Of a stretch of 64,000 nt of DNA, positions 1 through 11,700 are shown one piece after another. Location of the stretch: positions 496,001 through 560,000 of the forward strand of contig JAFCMP010000124.1 in NCBI GenBank assembly GCA_017506865.1, read 5' to 3'. A program made the position numbers and the translations under genes. The notes under the pieces were generated by a model that made no database searches, was not told the origin of the DNA, and worked only from the letters and a program-made list of their open reading frames with translations. This stretch comes from Tribonema minus. Lineage: Eukaryota > Sar > Xanthophyceae > Tribonematales > Tribonemataceae. The stretch's first letter is position 1. Each line of letters opens with the position of its first letter.

Positions 1-3000
1 CCAAGGACGGCAAGCTCGCCATCACAATTACGGAGAAGCTCGAGTCGTTCGTCACGGTGAGTGAAGTTGAATCTAACAGGAGCAGGTAGGGTCGGGGTTA
101 GGGACTAGGGTTAGGATTAGGATTAGGGTTTGGGTCAGCTTGCGTGCCCTATCCTGCAGTCCCTGCAATGCACACAGGGTTATCGCCTAGGCTCAAAGTT
201 AGCGTGAGGGTTAGCACAAGGCTTGGGCAAGCGCTACGGGTATGTATCGCGGTGGGTCATGAGGCCGTGAGGTTGCTGCGAAAAGGCACGCACGGCATGA
301 AGCGCACCTAACCCTTACCCTGGTTGGGAATAGGGTGGGGGTCAAAGCTAGGCCAGCACGCGTGCTTCCGCGCTCGTTAGGGTGAGGGTTAGGGCTAGCC
401 ACCGCCGTGCACCAGGCCAGCGCACGCAGCTCCTGCGGCTTTTAGTAAGGGCTGGCGCTAGGGCTAGAGTTAGGTAGGTCATGTTCTCGCGCTCGCTGCC
501 ACTGCCGCGCGCATTGCAGCCATGTTGGCTTCAACACGTGCAAACCATAACTGATCAACAACTATGAACACACACCAATCCCCGTCGCAGGTGCTGCTGC
601 TACCGATCTTCTTCGCCAAGAGCGGTCTCAAGACGGATTTTGGGGCACTCAGCAATAGACAGGACTGGTGTTTGCTTGAATATGTGTAAACCAACAACTG
701 ATCAACAACTCTGAACACACACCAACCCCTGTCGCAGGTGCTGCTGCTGCCGATCTTCTTCGCCAAGAGCGGTCTCAAGACGGACTTCGGGGCGCTCAGC
801 AATGGAAAGGACTGGGGCTACGCGGCGCTGGTGATCCTGGGGGCGTGCACGGGGAAGATCGTCGGCTGCGGCACCGCGGCCAAGCTCTCGGGTCTCGGGT
901 GAGTAGACTCAGACTGAGACTCGGACTTGTTTATCGGATGGATACTCACATCCACTGAATCGTAGTCCTAAGGGCGTTCACGGGGAAGATTGTTGGCTGC
1001 GGCACCGCGGCCAAGCTCTCGGGGCTTGGGCGAGTGGATTCAGAATGAGACTCGGACTTGTTTATCGGATCGAGACTCACAATCACTGAACCGTGATCGT
1101 CGGTTGCGGCACCGCGGCCAAGCTCTGGGGGCTCGGGTAAGTGGCGCATCAGATTGAGACTCAGACTTGTTTATTTGATCAAGACTTGCACTCATTGAAT
1201 GGCGATCCTGGGGGCGTGCTCGGCTGCGGCACGGCGGCCAAGCTCTCGGGGCTCGGGTGAGTGGACTCAGAATAAGACTCAGACTAGTTTTATCAGATCG
1301 AGACTCACATTCACTGAATCGTGATCCTGGGGGCGTGCACGGGGATTCATTGGCTGCGGCACTGCGGTCAATCTCTCGGGTCTCGTGTGAGTGGCATTGG
1401 ATCGAGACTCGCACTCGTCGGATGGAGACTCACATGCATCAGATCAAGACTCACAATCATCACATCGAGACCCACATTCACCTTGCATTAGGTTAAGACT
1501 TGCGCTCATCAGATGGAGACTTGTAAGTAAACGTCTATTTGAATCAAGACTCGCGTGCATCGGGTTGAGATTCACATTCACGTGGCATCAGATCGAGACC
1601 GACGTGCCCCCCTATGCCTGAAACAGCGCAATAATTATCTACTGGCAGTCAACAAGGTGTACGTGTTTCCTACACATTTCTGGGTTTATCTCGCTTCACA
1701 GTGCTGACCGGTGCCCCCTATTGCACGCTGTGTGCTAAGCCCTGCCAGCTTCACTTCTGAGTCTGTCTGGCTGAACAATGCTGATCCCCTCATGCCTGAA
1801 ACAGCACAATGATCACCTACTGTCAGTCAGCAAGGTGTATGTATGTGTTTCTTACACATTGCGTGCGCACTTGCTTTGCTGAGCACTGCAGCAAGAGGGA
1901 GTCACTGTGCGTGGGGGTGCTCATGAACACGCGCGGCCTCGTGGAGCTCATCATCCTGAACGCCGGCCTGGTGAGCGCTGTTGCAGTTCTTTGATTGGAA
2001 TTCACGCAGTACTTACCTTTAAAAAAAATGAATGCGTATCTGCTAGTGACTTGATACATACCTGCCACAAGTTCATACATGCATACCTACCCAGAAACAC
2101 GCGCGGCCTCGTGGAGCTCATCATCCTCAACGCCAGCCTGGTGAGCGCTGTTGCAATCTACATACATGCGTACCTGCTGATGACTGAATACTTCATATTT
2201 GCCACGACTTAGTACACGCAGGCTTGCTAAGAAACAAGCGCGGCTTCGTGAAGCTCTTTATCCTGATTGCCGGCCTGGTGAGCATTATTGCAGCTGTTAT
2301 AGATGTGTACCTACTGATGACTTGATGGCATGGCACCGACCAGCAAGGATAGGCACACGGCTGCAGCAGAGTACTAGCAGGTCAGCACATACTCACTTAC
2401 TTGTGCACTGCGCGAGTCTTTCAGTGACACTGTACGTGATCGTGCTTGCGAGCCTCTCAATCATTGCATCACTATCTCGCATCACAATGGCGTCATGTAA
2501 GTGGATGTCCATGCCATCGTGGTGTCTATGGCCTTGTGCTCCACTCTCTTGCTAACTCACTTGCTTACTCAGTGAGTCACTCTCCGACTCTCTTTCTTAC
2601 TGTCGCATCAGAGCTCCGGCTTCATCGGTGACGGCTTTGCGCCTGTGGCTCTGTGCACCACGCATCAACTCACTTACTTAATGTGCAACTCACTCAATGA
2701 GTCTCCCACTTGCCATCAGCGCCCAAAGCTTTGTGCACCACTCATTGACTCACTTGCTCATAAAAGCTCCTGACTTATTGTGCGACTCACTCAATGAGTC
2801 TCCCACTCACTATCAGCGCCCGAGACTTACTATTATGCACCACGCATTGACTCGCTCTCTTGTTGTGCGACTCGGCTTACTCGATGAGTCTCTCACACAC
2901 TATCAGACCAGGCTGCCAATGATGGCTTGTGCCCCATGCATTGACTCACTTACCTATTGTGCGAATTGACTAACTCAAAAACTCACTCACTCGCTATCAC

Positions 3001-6000
3001 GCCAGGCTGCCGACATCATCAACGACAAGGGCTTCGCCATCATGGTGCTGATGGCAGTGGTGACCACGTGCATGACTTCGCCCCTCACCGCGAAAGTCTA
3101 CCCGCCCCACCTCCGCCACTACATTGGCATGGAGAAAGAGGTGCGTGCGCTGGGTAGGTAGGTATGATGACAGGCAATGGGTATGAAGGGTATATTGATC
3201 GCCGCGAAGTCTATCCGCCCCATCTGCGCCACTACATTGGCATGGAGAAAGAGGTGCGTGCGCTGGGTAGGTAGGTGTGATGAAAAGGAGGTGCCTGCGC
3301 GTGCGTTGCCGGAAGACGAGAAGAGCGTGGGCCTGGTGTTGAAGTACTCATCATCAGCTCATACGTCGTTAAAATGGCCCCTGCAAATTGCGATGTCCGT
3401 CGATCATTCTGTGTTCTGCAGAAACGCTCTAAACTTGTTGTTTGGAATACTCACAACTGCTGTTGAAGTCCACCTCACGGCTCACAACTATTATTGAAGT
3501 ACTCATCATCAGCTTGCATGTCAACGAAATGGCCACTGCATAGCGGCTGCCGGAAGACAAAGACGGCGCGGATCTGCATGAACTGTTGTTGAAGCTCTCA
3601 TAACTGTCATTGAAGTACTCATCATCGGCTCATATGGCTCCCGCATGAATGCTCAGAACTGTTGTTGAAGTACTCACCACATCTGACCCATTGGCAAATG
3701 ACTTCTGCAGAAACGGTTGCCGGAAGACGAAGAGGGCGCGGACCTGGACGAAGTGTACCCCCCGCTCACCAAGCTGGTCATTCGCGCTCTGGCCTGCGCC
3801 AGCAAGGAGGACTTTGCGCAGCAAATCCTCAAAGAGGTGAGTGAGCGTTTGCCCTTGAGAAGAGCGTTTGGGAAGGGACATGGGTCAAGGTCAGGCTGAA
3901 TGTTCGGGTTTAATAATGATCTCCACCCCCCGCTCAATGTTCGGGTTTAATAATGATCTCCACCCCCCGCTCAACCATTTTATCATTCACGCTCTGGCCT
4001 GCGCCAGCGAGGACGACTTTGCGCAGCAAATCCTCAAAGAGGTGAGCGTCTGCCCTTGATTGTAGCTTTTGGAAGGAACAGGGATTAGGGCCAGGCTTGA
4101 TGTAGGGGTTGGATGACATTCAGTACCCCCCCCCCCCCCCCCCCCCCCCCCCTCCCCCTGCACCGTGCTTGTCATTTGCGCGCTGCTTCCGCGAGCAAGA
4201 AGAACTCTGAGCAGCAAATCCCCAGGCGGGCAAGCAGCAGGGTCAGGGTCCGGCATCTTCCGCTCGTGAATTTTCTCGCACCACTTTGATGGTGCAGTGT
4301 TGTACCCATCCCGAGCGCTGCAGGCGTGCCTCCTCGTGTGCCTGTAGGGGCGCGATGTGTGTCACTTCTACCTACCAAGGCAGCATATACTCAGAGCATA
4401 AAGCAAGTGCACGTTTCGGTGATGTTGCTCAGCCTTACCCTAACCCTAATCCTCAGACCTGACGGTGCGGTACATGCTGCGCTTCTGTCACGAGTGCCGC
4501 AGCAGGTGCGCCTGCTGGTGTGCCTGCCGGGGCGCGACGTGCGCGCGCTCGCATCACAAATCATTTACCGCTCGCTACATATTTCTGCAAGTTGTGTACC
4601 TTTTTTGGTCAGAGTGTGATTCTGCTCGCACCTTGTCGTGAGCGCTGCAGGTGGGCCTGCTGGTGTGCCTGCCGGGCCGCGGCGTACACCACTTCTACTT
4701 ACTAGAGCGGCATGTACTTCGGTACTTGAGAGAACAAATAAGTGCATGTTGTGGGTATCTGCTGAACCCGTCCTGACGGTGCAGTATTGTACTTGTCGTG
4801 ATTGCTGCAGGTGCGCCTCCTGGTGTGCCTGCCGGGCCGCGATGTGCGCGCGCTCGCGTCACTTGTAGCTACTACTACAGCCGCATATATACATACTTGA
4901 TCTTTTGATTCGTTTTTCTTATACATACTTGAAAGGACTTGTAGTACGAACAAGTGCATGGTCTGGTGAATTTGCTCGTACTCAACCTGACGTTGCATCT
5001 ACTTTGCTTGTCATGATGTCTGCAGGTGCGCCTCCTGGTGTGCCTGCCGGGCCGCGACGTGCGCGCGCTCGCGTCCAGCATGACCGCCGTGCACCTGCTG
5101 CGCCGCCCCGGCGCCGGCCTGCACGCGGTGCGCGTCGTGGAGCTCGGCGAGACGTTCAGCGCAGACATGGCCGCCGTCAACGCGCACCGCATGCTTGAGG
5201 TAAAACACTGGGCCAACTTGGTTTCAGTGTCGTGCACCAGAAGTTGAAGTTGACAAATGGGTTGAAGTTTGAAAGCTGCCTGCGTGTTGTGCGTGTCGTG
5301 GAGCCCGGCGAGACGTTCAGCGCGGACATGGCCGCCGTCAACGCGCACCGCATGCTTGAGGTGAAAGACTAGATAAACTATTCATATCGTAAGGTGATAA
5401 CCATCAATGAAGGAGCAGAGTTCAGCCATGATTTTGACAGGTTTCGAATTTTTGTACGCGTCTGACAGAAGTTGAAGTTACAGAAGTTGAAGTTGGGCGT
5501 GTGCGCGCGTGTTGTGTGCATTTATGGCTCCCGGCGACACGTTCTGCGCCAACATGGCCGCCGTCAACGCGCACCGCATGCTTGAGGTGCGCCCTCGCTG
5601 TTCCCTTGTGTTGCCGCGCATTTTGTGTACCACAAGTTGTTAACGGTGGGTTGAGATTTGCAAAGTTGAAGTTTTAGATGTTGAAGTTGCTAGCCTGCAC
5701 GCGGTGCGCGTCATGGAGCTCAGCGAGACGTTCCGCGCCGACACGGCCGCCGTTAACACGCACCGCATGCTCGAGGTGCGCCCTCATTGTTCCCTTTGTT
5801 GTGTACAACAAGGTGAAGTTGCTTGAGTTGAAAATCAAGAGAGAGAGAGAGTGAGAGAGAGAGTTTGCCCCCACTTTTTCTTGGCGCCCGCTTGGTGAGT
5901 AACACAAGTCGAAATTTAAGAAGTTGAAGTCGGACAGCCGCAGCTTGTGCGCAGTGCGTATTGCCACGGACCTTATTCTCCGTTGTTATTGCCGTGCTTT

Positions 6001-8749
6001 AAAATGGTTTCACTGTACCGTGCTCCTGTTGTGGCTAGAGGCCTCTGTCGTTCCACGCCGTGCACGCATGAAGCGCTCAGAGAAGTTCAAGTTCAAGACG
6101 AAACTAGTGACTCACCCCCCCCCGACATTATCGCGAAACCACAAGTTGAAGCTGCCGAAGCGCGACAAAGAAAATTGAAGTTAGACGCTGAGTGTCTTTG
6201 CACCGCACCTGACGGTGCAAAGCAAGTTGAAGTTGGGCCCGTGCGACTCAGCGCCTGACACGCTGCGTGTCGCTGCGTGCGTTCGAACAAGAGGACTCGA
6301 TGATGGCGGCGTTCTTGAAGAAATAGTAGTTCAAGTCAAAATGAGTGACTCACCGCCCGACACGTCGCGATGTCACGTGAGAAGTTGATGACACTGAAGC
6401 GCGTCAGATCAATTGAAGTCCAACATGTGTGACTCAGCGCCTGACACATTGCGTCGCCGCGTGCATTTGAACAGGAGGACTCGATGATGGCGGCGTTCAC
6501 CAGTTACTGCGGGGGACAGGGGGAGGCCCGCGTCTCGCCGCACATGGTGATTGGCCAGCCGCACGACCTGCACACCGACACGCTGTCGCTGGCGCAGAGG
6601 TACTTACTCGGACGTAGGGGAGGACCCCGAGATGCCATTTGGCGGCGGCGGCGTTTGAGTGGTTGTCGTTGCGACACTTTCAGACTGTCATACGACATGT
6701 AGATTCCTTACAGCTAGATGCCAATCATCTGGGCTTTTTCGCGCCCTGAGCGAGAATAAATAAAAAGTACTTACTCGTAATGTTGTACTTTTTGATAAAA
6801 TTCTCGCTCAGGGCGCGAAGAAGCCCAGATGAATGGCATTCAACTTGAAGCTTGCTGTACGGAATCTACATGTCGTGTGACAGTCTGAAAGTGTCTCAAC
6901 GACACCCACTCAAACGCCGTCGCCGTAATATTGTACTTCCACTTGAAATGTACTCCTATGCTTCTATTTTAAGGGCACGCCTGACGACTTTTGTGTGACA
7001 TACACTCTAGACCAAGTCAAGCCCCACGATAGTACAGCTTCATTACATTCATCATCATGAAACCAGCACATGGTGCTCGGCCAGCCGCATGACCTGCACA
7101 CCGACACGCTGTCGCTGGCACAGAGGTACCCACTTCCTATCACTGTAGTTCAAAAAGCATGAAGGCCTACCTGACGACTGTTGTGTGACATGAAAACATG
7201 TGACCGTTGTGGGACATGGAAATCAGGCCCCATGGTTCGAACACTTCAATGCATCCATCATCATGAAAGGAGCACATGGTGCTCGGTCAGCCGCATGACC
7301 TGCACACCGACACGCTGTCGCTGGCAAAGATGTAGTCTACAGATTTGTGCTGGATAATTTAAGCGTTTCACACTGCTTGTTGTGGCACTTCAACCAATTC
7401 ATTCCCGTGAAACCATGGCGCCGTGCGTGGCCAGCTGCGTCAACGTGGCCTCACGGCTTCAGGCATGAGGCCTTGAGCCTTTGGCGAGCATTATTCCTTT
7501 CTAAAGAAAACAACTGCTGATAGTTATGCCCCCCCCCCCTCCCCCTCCTTTCCAGGCTGCATGTGAACACGCTCCTGGTGGGACTGGACCCGGCGCTGCA
7601 CATGACGTGGCCAAGGACGGACGAGTGAGTAGTTGGAGTTCTTCATGCATGTTGAAGTTTTTGAATGGGCAGGAGCGAGTAGTTCAAGTTATATTGCATG
7701 TGATGAAGTTTGTTATATGGGCACGTGCTGCACATGACTTGGCCGCGGACAGACGAGTGAGTAGTTGAAGTTCTATATGCATGTTGAAGTTTATGAACTG
7801 CAGGAGTGTGTCAGTGAGGATATATTGCATGTTGAGGTTTGAAATATGGGCAGGCAGGCCATGGTCTGGCTGCGGACAGACGAGTGAGTTGTTGATGTTA
7901 CACATGCATGTTGAAGTTTATGATCTCGGCAGGAGTGATTCATTGAGATTATATTGCATGTTAATGTTTAGTCTGGGCAGGGCGCTGCACATGCTCTTGG
8001 CCATGTAGGGACGAATGAGTAATTGAGGTTATATATGCATGTTGAAGTTTATCATCTGTGCAGGAGCGAGATCTGTGCAGGGGTTGTGTCACATGTTGAA
8101 GTCTGTAATCTGGCCAGGCGCTGCACATGGTCTTGTCAGCCGACAAACGAGTGAGCGCCACAGCTACTTGAGAGTAGTTTGCAGAAACACGTGAAGTATC
8201 ATGAACATATTAAGGTTCGAGATGCGGGCCGCGGCTTCCCTCCCCCTCAACTTCAGCTGCCTCTCTCTGATGTTTGGCCACCTCTTGAGAGAGCAGCTGG
8301 TGATAGTGTAGTTTGGCAGACACTGCAATTTTGAAGTGTGGAAGAGGCAGGCGTTGCTGAACGCACAGCTGCTTCAGCGTGTGCTGCGTGTTCTTGAACC
8401 CCCCTCCCCCACCAATTCCACCATGTCTTGCACACCGCAGCGACAGTGATGCTTGACTTCAGCGCTGACTTTTGCAAACACAGGCTGTTGGCTCATGTTT
8501 TCGACGTCGCTGCTGCCAAGTAGAGCTGCAATCAAATTGCGAGGCACTTCGGCGGATGGAATAGGGAACGGGCACTTTGCTCTGAGTACTAGTTATGTAT
8601 GTGTTGCAGCATGTGCTGAGTGGCAACTTAAATTTAAAGTGAAGCAGCAACTTCAAGTACAACTTCAACATTGCTCGCCCCTGTCTGCGCTTGATGCCCT
8701 CGTACTGGCCCCAAGAATCGTCAGCAAGAACGTTTTGGCCCCATCGCCA

Positions 8750-8783
<34 letters not shown>

Positions 8784-11700
8784 CCATACCTGGTTGTCAA
8801 CGTGGGGGGGGGGCCTCCACCCAAATCTGGATTCGCAATAAGGTTGTCAACACCCCCCCTCCCCCTACCATACCACCGCCACCACATGCACTCGCAACAC
8901 ATACTCCAGACATCCCCCCACCCCCACCTCAACCATACACACGCACACAAGGTTTACTTACACACAGCCCCCCCCCCCCCAACTGTGATCAGGCCTGCGC
9001 CGCCCTCCCAGCAGCTGGTGGAGCAGTTTCTGGCCAAGGCCACGGACTTCAGCGTCAGCGTCGCGGTCGTTGTCGACAGGGGCGCCGTATCCAAGGTAAC
9101 AATTAGGGTTAGAGCTGCACAAGTAGGGTGAAGGTTAAACTCAGGGGTAGGGTAGGGTTAGTCTTGGTGCAGTTGTTGTGGACTGGGGTGCCGTATCCAA
9201 GGTGAGGTTGAGGGCTAAGATTAGAGCATCTCCACTGGTCGCTTTTAGAAACGGTGTTGTCAAGGTAGGGTTACTGGCGGCCTTGAACCCTTTTCCACAA
9301 ACGATGTATAAGCCGTGTTGCCGATACGATGCGCTGAGCATCAGTGGTTGTTTCCTCCAGCCGGCTCGCCTCGTGTCCTCAAGGTCAAGAACGGGGCGAG
9401 AACTGCTGCTGCTGCTGTTGCACAGCGCTGTGCTCTTGCGCAAGTGCTACGTGTCTCTTCGTGGAAACTATCCAAAAGATGGTGGAGCTGTAGGTGACAA
9501 CTTGAAGGAGTGGTCAGCCGCAAGTGCCTTCCACCAGTATCCGTGGTCGCCGTTGTTGCAGTGATTGGCCACAAGTCTGCTGCTGTGGATGTTGCAGAGC
9601 CCTGTGCTCTTGTGCAAGTGTTACACGTCTCCTCATAATACCTACCTACCCATGCTCTTTCGCATGCCTGCAGATGCAACCGGCGATACTGGTTCCCATC
9701 GGGTCGTTCAGCGCGTGCGAGAACGAGGCGCTGTTGCTGGTGAGTCAGCAGTTGAAGTTACAGTTCAAAATTGAAGTGGGGCTGATTGTGCAGAATGCAG
9801 CACATGCGGGACCACCGGCACTGTCGCGTCGCATCGTGTCAGTGAGCTCGTGTGACGACGAGCCGGTGCTCAAAGTCACACTTCAAAGCTGAAGTAGGTT
9901 TGTGACGCGGGCAAACGGTGGTAACTCATAGAGAATGTGGCACACGCGGTCCCCCCGCTACTGCCCTGCCTGATTCCGTCATTGACAATTGATTGTGTGC
10001 AACACAAGCACCCCCCTTCTGCTGGTAAGGTTCCGCTACAGGTAGGGCTGGCAGAAGCACCGGGGGCTGGGTTAGCAGATGAGTTTTTTTGGCAGAAACA
10101 ACAGGTATGGGGCCTAGACGGGGTGCACATACACAGCGAGACATCGTATCGGGCCTGGATTTACTTGTGTGTATGCATTCTGCCGCTTGTTGTCACTGAA
10201 GCGCCGCGCGCAGGCGGATGCCGGCAAAAGTGCATTGGCCAATATGCTGGTGCAGCAGAATGGTGGCAAAAGTGCATCAGACGATTTGCCATTGCGCCCC
10301 CGCTGAATGCATTCTCCCGCTTACCTACTGTCATTGGTGTTGATTATTGTGCGCAGGCGATGGCCATGGCGGCCAACACCAACACGCAGGTCGTCGTGAT
10401 GCTGATCGGCATGGACGACAAGGGGTACGTGTATGCACTTGAAGTATTGACAAGGTCACTTGAAGTATCAACAAGGTCTCAATTACACCGCTCATATGGT
10501 CTTCCTCTTGCTCTCGGTCAATGCAAGCAAGACAGTTGTGATGTGCTCCCGTGCAGCTAGTGTGGCGGTAGCGGCCGAACATCAACCAGTGACGCTGCCT
10601 GCACCAGACTTCATGTTGAACTTTGCGACGACGCATGTATCATGCAAAGAAATTTCCATTTGCATGTTTTGCATATGGCAATCAGTGCTGGGTGCTCAGT
10701 GTTATCGCCGCGTGCGGCCAATCAGATGCGTATACATCTGCTTTGGAGCCAACGTAACGACTTGTTGTGCACTAGGCAGTCTGTTGTTGTGTGACGCCGG
10801 CAAAGGCAAGGCACCAGGGTACCCAATGCAACAGAAGACTGACGCTGGTCATGTGCCATTAAAAGTGAACGCACATGTACTCTGTCTGCCGTCAAGTGTA
10901 ACTGCCGTAACCCTCAAGTGCAACTGCCGTAACCGTCAAGCGTGCAACTGTCAATGCGCATGCATCAGCTGGATGGCCCGAACATCGTCCAAACTCGAGG
11001 ATCAGGCCTCAGGAGTCTGTGAATTCGTCAACGGCTTTTCACCATGATGGCTGTGACTCAAAAGGCTTACCCTAATGCGAGGGCTTCGGCCCGACAAATG
11101 AGCAGCGCTGCAAGCTATGCGCGGTTTGCTGTAGGTGTACACACGCAGAGGTGCTCGTGCGCTGCTGCTGCTCACTGCTGGTCCACATGCAACCACTTCG
11201 TTCATAAAGCAATGCAATTTTTGCGGTCATTTGTTGCATTTTTTGTAACAATGACGGAACATCGGCAATGTTCAGGGAAATGCGCCACAAAGGCAACAGA
11301 AACTGAATTGTTTTTATCATTTGATTTCCTTTGCTGCATGTCCGCCTCCGCCACATGGCATGGCTCACCGCGCGCGCAGCTCGCCCATGAAGCACTTCGA
11401 AAACGGCGTCCAATCGACAATGTGTAGAAACAAATGCGATAAAAGCAACAGAGATCTCAAATCTTTGATTAATGTATTTCTATTTCTCTGCTGCTTGTGC
11501 ACCTCTGCCACGTGGCATCGCTCACCGCGCGCAGCTCGCCCATGAAGCACAAGTCCACGCGCAGCATCGTGGAGGACGCCATCACGCCGCTGCGCGGGGC
11601 AGGTATGTATGCTAAAGACATTGATTTTACGCAGAGTTTAAATGTGCTCTTTTCTACAGCTACTAGATCTCTGCTCTGCGAAGTGCCATGAACTTCAAGC

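Noticed and set aside
6611-6923. Foldback DNA transposon (MITE)
   Set aside because: The two arms have separate target duplications and A-rich tails, which shows two independent SINE insertions rather than one inverted-repeat element.
8453-9106. 217-codon Thr/Pro/His-rich open frame
   Set aside because: It is driven by the CA microsatellite and C runs in an intron. It overlaps CHX exon 9, whose true frame is different and fits its neighbours.
10212-10290. P-loop-like reading ADAGKSALANML
   Set aside because: It lies between CHX exons 10 and 11, which join directly in phase and in the known domain order. It is a chance reading.
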